Shown: positions 1 through 11,743 of the stretch, in pieces | How the letters are laid out: every line of letters starts with the position of its first letter | How positions within the stretch are numbered: position 1 is the stretch's first letter | NCBI GenBank assembly: GCA_003640385.1 | Contig: RCAB01000106.1 | Coordinates: forward strand, 98,894-162,893 | Direction: 5' to 3' | DNA from: Setaria digitata | Lineage: Eukaryota; Nematoda; Chromadorea; Rhabditida; Setariidae | DNA length: 64,000 nucleotides | Translations under genes and position numbers: made by a program | The notes under the pieces: model-generated | What the model was told of the DNA's origin: nothing | The model's input: the letters and a program-made list of their open reading frames with translations, nothing else | Database searches by the model: none

Positions 1-247
1 AATATTCCTGTATGCTGAAATTCACCAGCAGTACAATCAATATGTCAACGTTTCGTAGCTAACATGATAAAAAGAAACTTTCTGAACATGAAACCATGCG
101 GTGAAATGAATATAAAAGAAAAAAATTTCATTAAAAATTCATTAAAAAAATTTCTTTTCATCGTTTTACATCTCTAAATTCATTTTCTAAAAAATTCTCA
201 AGTTCTCAAAAAGTTTAAAAACTAGAAATGAGAAAACTGCATATTAC

Positions 248-3200
248 CTTCGAAGCCGATCATGTTCTTCATGAGAATTTTCACGCCAACCACTTTTAGA
301 CGAACCGTGATTTGAATAAGAATCATATTTGTGCGCAGACGGTCGCTCTAAGTTATGTCTCTTCTCATGACTGAAATAAAAAAAGTATATGTTAGAAAAG
401 CAGAAAAGAAAAATTACAGAAAGAAAACTGAAAAAGCTACTTTAGCGACTTAGAACGGTGACGGCGACTGCGTATCAAAGGACGACGCCTTGGTGATAAT
501 TTCTTTGGCGAAGCACGGCGCTTTCTTAAAGATGACGACAAACGAGTACTGCTATATGATGGATATGAAACCGCAACATCCATCAGTGGAAGCGGTCGGG
601 ACGGACTCTGTAAGCGGAGAAAATAATTTCAGATATCGAATTTATTCATAAACTAACAGAGTAGAAGAAGCATTCAGCAAATGTTAGAATGGTGGGATTT
701 ATAAAAATCAGGATAATTTGTGGGAAGCGTATTTTGGCCAAGGCACAGATAAGATCAAAACAGTTAAAACCACCGTTAAAAAAAAAAATCTTTTTTTTTA
801 AGCCTTTCAAACCTAACTTATTTAATTTGAATACGCACATAATTTTCTGTCCCGCAAGTCTTCCTGCTTCGGCCATTATATCTAGTGGAAGATAACATCA
901 CAGCAGGAGGTCGCTCTTCACTCAGCAAATCTTTCAAAGTTTTCTTTACCGGCAGATTTCTGAAATTTTCCAACGATAAATAAAATAATTTAACCACCCT
1001 GGTATATTAACATAAGTAAAACATTGTCTGCTCTTTTAGACAAATAGGAAACATCGATTTCCACGAAATCCAGTTGATATGGCAGTACAAACATGTCTGG
1101 AGAGAAAGCAAAAAACTTAAAATATGAAAAAGGTGGATGGAAGTTCCAATTTTTTTAAACGGTTGTTATTAAGCTCAATTTTTGGAGGCACATGACGTTA
1201 CAAACAGCTATGTTATTCTATAACTGGTCAACAGTGTTTCAGAACCATCAAAACCGTTAACAGTTAAATTTTTTTTTCTTACTGACAGGAATAAGAAGTA
1301 GCATAAAACATACTGCACAAAAAATCATTACAGAAAAAAAAATACCTCTTCGCATTCCTGAATTCAAAATACGATATTTCAGTTTCCAATAAAGATGGCA
1401 GTTTTTGCGAATTATTCCGAATTTTCATTTTCAATGCTTTCACATCTACGCTATCATCAAAAGGAAATAAGCTGCAAAGCCTCTGACCAGCTGCACGTTG
1501 TATCTCACAACCATCTGCAGCAGCGTATATCACCTTTTCTAAAAAAATTATATGTATATAATCTAAATAAATTGCATTAAGCGCGTTTTACTAAGGTAAA
1601 GTTCAGAAAAATTACACCAACAAAGATAAAAAAGTTCAACTGTTTTGATTTCAATTTCGCATTGTGCAAGCTAGTAAGCACTGTATTGCTTTTTCATAAA
1701 TTTGATAAAATGGTATGCACCGTGCATAAATAAGATATTTCCTGGTCGATTCTGCGATTGTAAACAATCAGATTTATTAACTGTCAAGTGATTCACATGA
1801 ACGAGCACAAAAGACCTGTTTTAGTAAATGCCGTGGGAAGCTAGGCTTTTGAACAAATATACCTAGTCTACGAGAGCAGGTTTGTTAAAAGAGAAAGCTT
1901 AAATTTTTAAAAATGGGATTAACTGAATTTGAAGTTCAAAGAAGCAGAGAATACTTTAAATTGAATGATACCTTTATTGAAAGGATTTCTGATGTGATCA
2001 CTTGCACTTAGTGCAAGCGGACATTTTGTAATCCACTGTAATTTGATGTTACCACCACCTTTGAAGTCAACCCATCTCATTGCTGGTTGACCTTTGTAGA
2101 GTGCTTCTGAACACATCTGTGCAAAACCTGCAAAGGATGAATGAGGAAATTTCGACGCCTACTATTTTAGTGAAGTGATTCCTTATTTCAGAAAAACACT
2201 GATACTCCCTGTATGCAGCAGATCAACAATTTATGTTAACATATTTGAGAAAATACCGGCAAAATGATCTGCATTTCGTGCAAGGAAAACCAAAATCACA
2301 ACAGGAGCTCGTCGATACGCCTCAGCTAAGAGCTTCTCGACAAATGGATGAGTTGTCCACAATGATGTTTCCATCGCCAATTTGATATTTTCTTCACATG
2401 CTCGTGCTAAGAAGAATTGTGCACGATGCATCAAACATTCGATTTCAACTGACTCTAAAATGTTTCTTACTTATTGCTTAAACACAAAAATATATTAAAA
2501 CTGGACGACAGCATATTTAAAGTTATAAAAAAGAATAACTGCTTAGTTTCTTTTTCGTGAAATCTTTATTGTCTTTGATGGGATATTTTTCCTGAAAATT
2601 ACCAACGAGAACAATGACTTACCTGCGCAAATGACAGCATCTGGTCGTTTATATTTATACGATTCCGTTGAATGTGCTCTTTTACATGATGACACAAGCT
2701 CCTTTTTCACCAAAGGCACAGAATGGCAACGAGATGGTTCTGCTACCTCTTCTGCAAACTTCAAACAATCGACTGAAATCTATGAAAACACCGAGTTAAA
2801 GCAGCCCAGTACAATAAATGAATTGAATAGAATGTTTTCCGAGATTGAAAATAACTCTAAAATAATTCGAATAGGAACCTTGAAAAAATAGAATATTGCA
2901 GTTTTTGCACTCTGGACAGATTACCCAGAAACTATTAAAAACTAAAGCTCAACTGTTGAGGATACATTCACTTTTCAAATTACTTAAAGACAAATTAAAT
3001 ACCCAATAAGCTATTTGAAACTCATTGACTTTTTTATCCCTCTTATGTCGGAAGCATTTTTTTTTGCCACTAATTTTACATAATGCACCTCCGTAGAATC
3101 ATAAAATATCACATTTGGCTGACTTCACCACAGGTCATCCCAGAAAAAGATGAGAAAGATGATCTCTTCCAAAAAATTTCAATAATCTTTTAATTGATTT

Positions 3201-5635
3201 TGTTTCCATTACCAACTTCAAGGAGAATTTCTTTATTAAACGACGATATTCTTTTTACTGAAGTAAACTATTCTACAAGCAGTGAGGAAGTAGATGATTA
3301 ATTACCCCCTTCATCTAACAAAGCTATACAAAATGAAAGTTCTTTGGGCCTTTTGTTTGCACCACTAGGTGTTATTGGTTACTTCCAGCTTTATCTAATT
3401 CAAATCAGTTAAAACTTTAAATTCGGAGCTGGAAGAATTCTCTGTATGGTTTTCACAAAATTAAGATAAATTCTCACTAATCGTTTCTAACCTTCTTCGC
3501 TCGGTAAAAAAGAGAGATCAAAGAAGTGAAAAGCTCTGGGATGACAACTGTTTGGTGTGACGCTGCAACTTAACAACGTTCTGGAGGATTCTACTAGCAA
3601 TCTGAACGTTCTCAGCCAATAATATTCTCCTTTAGTTTATATTCACAATACAAAATGTAACTAAAGCTAGAAGAACAGGATAGATAAGAAGTAAAAATAA
3701 CCATGCGTTTCGTTGCACTCATCTCGGACGACCAGATCCAAGTCCACATCGCCCTCATCCAGCTGATCAGAATGATTTGGCACAACGACGATGACACCAT
3801 CATTGGTAACAACTTGTGCTGAACAGTATTCGAGATTGCTGTTAGCACAGATTTTTTCAGCTGATTCAGAACTAGAGCGTTTGCCTGTTTCGCAGTTGTT
3901 GTTATCGCCGCTATCATGTTCACCTGCATTTTCTGATGGTGATGATTAGGTGCCTGGTCCTGCTTGGTCAATGCTGAACAGATTTGAAGAATCTTCATTT
4001 TCTTCATTTGCAGGTGAGGAAGACTGCATTTTTTATTTTCTTTGGGTATGCAATGACGATTCAGAGTTTAAGGTCAAAGGAAGACTTTGTTAGGGTGGAA
4101 ATGATTGAGTCAACAGTCAGATGAAGAGAAATCATAATCACAAGGATTCAAATAGTCAGCCCAGAATACCAACTTGAACTGGTAGCACGTGGTGTATGGT
4201 TGCTTCCCAACATCAGACTCAAAGGTAACTGGAAAAATATTGGCCTCAGTGGGAATGAGGCTTTTGAAGAAGTGGGAAGCAGCGTTTTTAACAAGACAAG
4301 TAGAGCTGATGACACTGCTATCAGTCTGGAGAAGGAGTAGCCGGAGTTGTTGAAGGCCTTACCATCTGTCAAATTAAGCGTAACTTCGCTGGTAAAGGAA
4401 TGGAAAGCCAAAGCAGTACAAGCGCTTTCTCCCACACATGAAATTCTGACAGGGACAGAGAAAACAAAGGATGGGATGGTCAAAGGTAAGTTTCATAGAT
4501 GTAGGAATGGTAGTGGTTATCGAAGTGTAGTCAACACAATAGGGGCAACAATCCCACCGAATAGCAAAGCTGAAAGAAAAAAGCGGAAATTTTTTTTTTT
4601 GGGGAAGATTTTAAAAGCTTAAACAAGTGTTTAAAATTTAATAAATTAAGAATTCATAGACACTACTAAAATTTAAAGATATCCTGAAGAGAGAGAAGCA
4701 AGAGAGTAAGAAGAACGTTAACGATACACATACAGTCAATTATCCCAACCACTTTTGTTACATTCCAGGACGTAGAGACTTTAGGATTCACTGAAATTTT
4801 TATTTTTCGCTTATAAAAGTCATTTTTTGTTTACCTATCCGTTCAAAAAATAGAGCATGAAAAAGTAAGAAAAACAATCTCCAATAAGCGCAAACAGCGT
4901 ACTGGTGTGTATCACAAAATGTATATTATCCATTTCTAAAACCTAGCAGTATTTCTTGGAAAACAAGTTATTGCCAAAATTACAAAGCTTTCCTTTACTT
5001 TTTCAGTTCTATGCCNTATCATTTCTAAAACCTAGCAGTATTTCTTGGAGAACAAGTTATTGCCAAAATTACAAAGCTTTCCTTTACTTTTTCAGTTCTA
5101 TGCCTCTCCTAAGGACCAAACCTCATTCGTTAGTCTACTCAACCCAATCATAATGATGTCAAACTATTCAAGTCTATTTTTTGAACAAGCCTCCTAAATA
5201 GTAGCCATAGATGTTTCCATTATTTGGATAACTATCTAAATAACATATTATCACAAAGAAGTCCTCAACAGTTTCACCATTTAACTATTTATGGCTTCCA
5301 TCATAAAACTAAAGTTAACCCTTCTCTAGTGTGTAACTCTTATCAAAAGTAACCAGTAAATTATGGAAATAATATAAACTAGGCGTACCAAATCTTAGCT
5401 ATTCAAGCTGAAAGTGTTACCCAATATAATTCAAATTATGTCCTACCTTTCACCGATTAGCCAGCATCGGAACAATATAGCTAAACAAAGACTGACTAAA
5501 CATTAAATTAAATATGTAGAAGTTGTCAAATAATGTAAAAGTATGAAAAAATCATGTAAATCATAAAAAACAATGCTCACCATCATTGGAAGAAATTGGT
5601 GAATCAGAGCGCGTCCCATCCCTTGTCTCTGCCAT
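248..5635 (-). CDS. YTHDC1-like YTH-domain m6A reader with SR-rich tail (3' partial)
   Basis: Exons on the minus strand: 5581-5635 (start MAETRDGTRSDS), 3702-3932, 2623-2772, 2257-2454, 1972-2127, 1346-1538, 839-959, 441-607 and 248-370. All junction phases agree, giving about 464 codons before the gene leaves the window. Exon 2 is acidic (about residues 19-95). The YTH domain spans roughly residues 146-300, with typical blocks such as ETSLWTTHPFVEKLL, PVVILVF, FAGFAQM, MRWVDFKGGG and NPFNK. Two tryptophans, W178 and W230, align with the first two aromatic-cage residues that hold N6-methyladenosine. The last exons are rich in S, R, K and H (SPSRPLP, RKRRASPKKLSPRRR), as in nuclear YTHDC1, a reader tied to splicing and export. 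ATG 5635 follows a TTTTAG site that could take a spliced leader. A second ATG at 4029 is rejected because it meets an in-frame TAA. The YTH call is strong; the YTHDC1 subtype rests on the SR tail and is good but not proven. Confidence 0.88.
4148..4605 (+). pseudogene. Coding-like island inside intron 1 of the YTH gene, unidentified
   Basis: This stretch has clearly more G and C than the surrounding intron. On the plus strand one frame runs about 150 codons with a single internal stop (TAG near 4338). It reads, for example, SPEYQLELVARGVW, then KGNWKNIGLSGNEAFEEVG, and after the stop LKALPSVKLSVTSLVKEWK. The minus strand also has a 111-codon open frame. I recognise no family. It could be a decayed gene or transposon fragment, a transferred piece, or chance openness in a GC-richer patch. 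Confidence 0.3.
4923..5105. repeat. Assembly join: direct duplicate of about 85 bp around a single N (5016)
   Basis: The sequence ending just before N at 5016 is repeated just after it, with minor differences (ttggaaaac versus ttggagaac, and one base missing near the start). A lone N flanked by near-identical copies is the mark of two contig ends that overlap but were not merged, possibly two haplotypes. It lies in intron 1 of the YTH gene. Confidence 0.8.
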
Positions 5636-6560
5636 CACAATTACTTCCCTTTTCTTTGTCTTCTTCTCTAAAATTTAAACTTAATTTAGAAAACCTAAAA
5701 CTAAATATAGTGAGTGCACAGTTAGAAAACGTCACGAACATCGCTGACTAAGGCTTGATAAAGACTGGAATAACCTTAGATGATAGATTAGGGGTCAAGA
5801 TGCACAGAGATAAAAAGCAACTGTTACACATTAATGAGAGTACGAGAAACGTAGAGCCTACATATGAATTGGAGAGTAGTTTAGAAGTAAAATCCACAAT
5901 CAGAGGCATTAATAACACTACGAAAAGAAATCTGCTTACTTGCTCTCTAAATGTACTTTCCTTCATTCCTAATATATCAGCTTTCAGTGCAATTCATCCA
6001 ACACGTGAAGTATATAATCTAGTCCAATTCCACCGTACCATTAAACTTTAATAAGTTCTCTACAGAAAAGATCTGAGAACTTGGATAAATTAATTATTTG
6101 CACAGTTACAAATAAAAACACTTGGAACACGCAATTTTGTTGAGCAATAAAAGATACCGCGACTCTCAGTGATACTAATGAAGAAATTCCCCAATGAGAA
6201 AGAGATATCAGTGAAACTGATGGGAATTATTCGACGCCAATAAAAGACAATAAAAGAGAAGTGTGCCGGAACTTCCGCAATCAAGTAGATCTACCCCCAC
6301 CTCCAATATACGGTTGCAAGGACAGTAGAACAGGAAGTGGTTAGAAGTTGATTCGCGAAAATTGATAAACAATATTTTTTACACTGTGAACTTTTATGAG
6401 AGAACGAGGAATTGAGAGAATGCTCAGCAAAGCAGATTTATTCGTCTGTATACTATTTTCTCGTCACTCTAAATCTGCAATCTTCTCTTAAACAGTTTTG
6501 TTTCGTTGATCCAAATCTTTGTTTCGCATTTCAGTTAGGCTTCTATTTGATTTGGTGCTT

Positions 6561-6620
6561 CGCTCCTGCGAATTAATTACCCTTCACGCAAGTTAATTAC
6601 CCTTCCTGCAAGTTAATTAC
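6561..6620. repeat. Three 20-bp tandem repeats
   Basis: Three adjacent 20-bp units at 6561-6580, 6581-6600 and 6601-6620 each end in the shared core TTAATTAC. Units 2 and 3 differ at one base and unit 1 is more diverged. They lie about 0.9 kb upstream of the YTH gene start, so a role in its promoter is possible but unproven. Confidence 0.75.
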
Positions 6621-8694
6621 CTGATAAATCAAATACCATTGTTAATAGTATGTATTCCGTTGTAATATAACTGTTGCATGCTTGATGGATTTTGTTTTAC
6701 TCATTTGTAGCACTCTCACCCTTCCCACTCTACATTAATTAAGTAGCATTTTTCATTTGCTTCTAAGTATACAGAAATGATGAGAAAATAGTGCATAATT
6801 AAGGAAGAAAACTGGAGATTGAGAATGCCAGGGGGTAATATGTTACGTGACCTTAATTTCAACATCTTTCGCTTTTGTAGCATTTTTTTTTTTTTTTCAC
6901 ATTTAATGTATATTCATTTCTTACATTAATTTATGAAAATCAGCTGCAACAGTAGCAATAATGTAAATTTATTATTTACTCTTCACATTCGTTTCTATTA
7001 TCTTCTTTTACTGCTAACAATACCTTCTTTTTTTTTAATAATTTCTTCGTCGTTTTTGATTATTTCATTTTACTTTAACATGCTGTGTAGTGCATTATTT
7101 AAAGTTGGGTGACAATAATTTGATGACTGGAAATTTAAGTGCGACTTGTGCAAGATGATGAAAAATGATTGGAGAAAAATAAGGGTTGTATGGGATAGAA
7201 AAATGAAAAGATGGGAAGAAGTGAGAGGATGGAAGAATTAGGAAATAGATCTTGGTCAGTCATCTCGCCAACGACCTGAAATAGATACCTTCCGAAACAA
7301 TTACAGGTATTCAATAAAGATGACACCAAATTTCTATAGTAATATTAAACCTATTGACAGGTTTATGGTGTGCAAATTTGGCTCACAAACAGGAATATTC
7401 AGCAATAAACAGGTTACCAGTCTTTTCTCTTCCATAATTATCAAACGATGGGAAAAAAAGATGAATGAATTATGTCCCAATTTCTGCTCCGTCCATTTCT
7501 TCCTTGATTACTTTATTCTTATAACTTCATTGTTCATTTGTTAAATAATTTCACACCTTTGTTAGTTTATTATCCTATAACCTGAAATTCCCAAGTCTTA
7601 GATTAAGGTGAACAGTGAATAGTGCATACGCTAACCATTTTGCTGATAAAAAGTTCGAAGATTACCAATTCAATAACGAAAGTCATGTTTTCGACTGTTA
7701 CAATCAGTGTTTTCCATAATTGATAATACTGAAAAATTTTTCGCTAATTAATTAAGGGTTTTATGCATGCGTTGATGAGACTAATTAATAATCCCATACT
7801 AACAATAATGAATCAGTCGATAACAAAACCGTAATAGAGAAAAACAGTAAACAATGGTATGGAGACATTAAATAAGCTGCTAAAGTGATAAAATTTATTT
7901 GATATGCACTTTCATTAACGTGATGTTGATGTCATCAATGGAAGGAATTGAAAGGAAAAGACTTCATTAATAAGTTAGGCAGTAAATGAAATTATTTTTA
8001 GTTATTGATATGCGGCGAACAACTTGTATCATATTTCAAGATTGGTAAACAAGTATTTTAATATTTCAATTTGGACAGCCATATGATACATATTGGAAAA
8101 TTAAAATTTATTCCTTACTGCTAAATTCATTTGTACTGTCATTTTAAAAAAAAAAAAATACTCTCAAAGATGGGTAAGATTTACTGAAAGTTGTTTTCTT
8201 TACTATTTTGCAATCGATAATCTTGTAATTCTCACTTTCTTGATAATTTCTTTGTTTCTCCCTCTACTTATCGATAGCACCTGTTAATTGCACGGCTGCT
8301 TAGATGGAACGTCCAACAATTTTCATCCCCACGAATCCATGCAGTGTCCCTTTTTTTGTGGTGTCGCTGTTTTCAGCATCTTGTAAACGAAAATTCTACT
8401 TAGAATGTAATGTTTCGACGGTATTCTTCCAATAATACGGTAGTTTTACATAGGACAAATGAAGTTAACAAAACTTCAGAAGAAATTATTTCAAAAAAAA
8501 GCTATAAAAGCTATAAGATAATGGTTTTTGTTAAGATCAGAAAGAATAACATGTAGAAATAACCTAAGATAGGCTCACTGGAGTACTTTAGGATTTTCAT
8601 ATTTTGTTCCATGATTTTTTTTTTTTTGTTCATCAACCCGAGTTACTCTCGTCTGAAGTCATCAATTAATGCGCTTGCTGTGTTTGTTTGCAAA

Positions 8695-8801
8695 ATTTAA
8701 GGAGTTTTCTTAATTTAACTGGAGCGTGAAGATAGTTCATATATATTGTGCGTTTAACACAATATATATGAAACTCTCCTTAAATTAAAAAATAAATTAA
8801 G
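8695..8801. repeat. Nested inverted repeat with a 15-bp perfect core hairpin
   Basis: The core arms are 8736-8750 (TTCATATATATTGTG) and 8758-8772, perfectly complementary across a 7-base loop. Outside it AATTTAAGGAG (8695-8705) matches CTCCTTAAATT (about 8777-8787), and TTCTTAATTT on the left matches AAATTAAGAA on the right, so pairing extends in blocks over about 105 bp. This is what a short MITE-like element or a long hairpin transcript would look like. Confidence 0.65.
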
Positions 8802-9165
8802 AAAGAGAAATTCCTATATTTCAGAAATGAAGAAAAACATTGCAGTTGGTATGATGCGGTATTTATTCCATTTTAAATGTCATTATTTTTGCATTCTTCC
8901 TGGTGTTATTTTGGTTTTTATCCTTTACCAGTGGTTTTTTACACTGTTGTTGGAGAAGAGTACAATAAAAGGACCAGTAAGTGAATGAAATTCAGCTTTT
9001 TGTTGGAGATTTTGATAATTTGGCCGTCACGGCTTTTTACTTTCTCACACTTTTCTGCTGAATATGTTTTGATTACCACAAATAGAATTGAGCCTCACTG
9101 TAGTTCTTTCAACGGCAGCATTTCACATGTAATAGAGCCTTAACACGCAAATTATATCATTTATC

Positions 9166-9222
9166 ATGAAAAATTTCAAACGACTACGTAACCGACGAAT
9201 ATATATCATCTTTGCCATTTTT
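9166..9222 (+). CDS. Possible first exon of the GILT gene (speculative)
   Basis: ATG at 9166 opens a 19-codon stretch, MKNFKRLRNRRIYIIFAIF, a basic head followed by a hydrophobic run, as in a signal peptide or signal anchor. A GT follows at 9223 in phase 0, which is the phase needed by the exon at 11744. The donor is poor and the intron would be about 2.5 kb, so another exon could serve instead. Confidence 0.25.
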
Positions 9223-11743
9223 GTTGTTTTCTAAACTAAAAAAAAAAAAAAGAAAAACAGTTCCGAAGTAGAGGAATATGGTGAACAGTGACTAAGACAT
9301 TCAAATATGACAAGCTATGAATAAATGAGGGATGAAATGAAAGATATGTGATTTACAAGATACAATTCTCAGAATTGTTGAGTTCTTTTTGGAATAATGT
9401 GGGTAGGTGTGGTATTTTACTGATAAAGAATTAAAGAAATTAGTTTATTTGAAAGGGGATTCGGCTTTCGCTTTGTGATAAATCAGATATTGAGAATCTA
9501 TTCATTAGTGAATCGGATTGAATGGTTTTACTAGTAACTGTTCTGTATCAGATAATCTCCTATGATATCTACGTAAGTCACAAGATAAAAATAGAGGGAT
9601 TAAACAAAGTGCTAGGCATGGATAACATATTTGTGAAAATTTTGACTGGTTTGATGGTTAATGTCCTGCAGGTTTTGATCGTGAAAACCATCCAGCTTTA
9701 ACTTTTTTATTTGAATGGTTTTTTTTTTGCTTACTTATCAGTAGATTATATTATATGAAAGTTTACTGCTTGTCATTCCGGAGTCTATTAATTAACAAGT
9801 AGTGATATTATTCGGTGACTTATTAGTTATGTAGATTTTTTTTTTGAGTCGTCAGATCTCACTTGTTCTGTTGCCGCTGTATCGGTATGTAAGTGATTGA
9901 TATCTATTTTTATCATTGTGCCAGCGTGAACTTTTGATGTATTTCCCATTATCGGTCGCTATTTTCTTACGCTTTTTAGCTTGTGATATGTAGTCAAATG
10001 GATGAGTGGTCTGCATGAAGTTACAATTAATTTTCAATAATTTCGTCCCAAAAACACACGGTGTTTTTTGTAAATTGCTTAGCTGCCTTGACAATGCCTT
10101 CCTAAACTTTTGTAATCCTTGCTCTAGACTTAATCCTTTATTTCTCCCATTGAGAAACAGAACAAAATGAGAAAAGCGGGAGGATATTTAAGATATTTGA
10201 TGCGAAGAAAGAAGTATAATTGGTTTTAAAGAAAAAAATTATTTAATTAGCATATAGCGGTATCTTTACCGCTATTTTTTTTAATGGTTTTTCTACCGAC
10301 TGATATTTCTAAACAGCTAACTTTACTGTCACAGTCTTTCTTTTTTTTTGACGGCTGATGCCACTGAAATAATTATTTGCTTCAGTTTGTCTACGAGTTA
10401 AATTTTCATTGTCCTTGAATAGTTAGAATTTTTCAGTCAGCCTAGGTAGCAGGCAAAAGATTCCGAAAATTTCGTATCAGGTCAAGCAAATTTACGATTG
10501 TAGATTTTTTGAACCAAATTTACTGTTTATGAGGGTTTTTGGAAAATATTACTCAAAAATAATCAAACAAGTTGTGTTTTCAATCAATTTTTTAATATTT
10601 AACAAAAATTGTCATTTATTGAGGAAATGAGATCAGAAATCCGGTGTACCACGGTCCCTGAATTATTTTTTGCCCTAAAAGCGAACTTTTTGTTCGTTAG
10701 CTTAGAAGTTGAATCTTATAGCTCTAAGTTTAATAAATTTCACCTCAGCTGCCTCCTTTTCACTCTGCTGCAAAACCGGAGTTAGTTGATTATGTCCCAT
10801 CATTTTAACATTTTTAAATTTGGGATAGAAGTTTACTAATCTGGCTAACATGTTATTCTGCTGATGAATTACATTACCATTTTTTAGCTCTTTTTTTTTT
10901 TTTATTTCAGAGAACAGATTTTAAACATTCACTTCACAAATAGCAGTTTTATAATACAATCAAATTGTATAAAAGTGAAACCGTTTCAAATTTTGCGTTA
11001 TTTCCACTTCTTCACATTATTTTACTTGAAACCATCTGGAAATGCATTTCACAAGGACATCGAGAATTATTTCTCGTATGTCTTTTATCATTGAAATTCG
11101 ACAAATTATATTGAATTCATTTAAAATTTTGAGAAATATAAGACCCTTTATTTGTATAGAGAGGAAGAAGTTGGAGCAGAAGCTAATTGTAGCAACTTCT
11201 TCGAAGCGCTGAAATCTAAACTGTGGAAAGAGGGTGAGATATTCGGAATGAAGTCTCGGAAGCAAAGAGAAAGTTTTAAAACCTGTTCAGGTAGAGTCGT
11301 TCGAAGTGTTCAGAGAACTCTAGGTAGTATTTTCACTTTTTTTTTGTAGAAGAAATGAAGGCGATCACTGCTACAGTTTAGGTCTCCCTTTATGATATTG
11401 TAATTTCCTGAAGTTGAATTGGCATTTATCAATTGTGAAATGGTTTTTTTTTTCTAAATTTTCCTCTTTCTCACTACAATGATAAATCATATCCATCAGT
11501 CGTTAAGTTTAAATCACTTATTACTTACAGCAAATATTTTAAATTTGTAATTTGAAATGCATGCCTAGTTTAGTTCAGTTGTGTTATTATTATGATAATT
11601 CTGCTTAGAATAAATCAAACTATTGGTATGTATTTGTCATTAAAGTATCAAGAAGATTTAATGAGGAAATGAATATTCATTAATCATTTTCAATCAGTTT
11701 CCAGTCTTTTCTTTCTTATAAAAAAAAAGTTGTTCACTTCCAG

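Larger units (their letters stand above)
5700..9160. other. AT-rich gap between the YTH gene and the GILT gene
   Basis: No coding exon is supported on either strand. It holds the 20-bp tandem repeat at 6561-6620, several poly-A or poly-T runs, and the inverted repeat near 8.7 kb. Short open frames here are AT-rich and have no splice context. The first hundred bases or so upstream of 5635 are the likely promoter of the YTH gene. Confidence 0.6.

Noticed and set aside
10254..10281. 9-bp hairpin followed by a T run, like a bacterial terminator
   Set aside because: The window is eukaryotic nuclear DNA and no transcript ends there; T runs are common in this sequence.
11152..11349. 65-codon frame just upstream of the GILT exons as a possible first exon
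   Set aside because: Its usable donors end in phase 1, but the GILT exon at 11744 needs phase 0, and there is no signal peptide.
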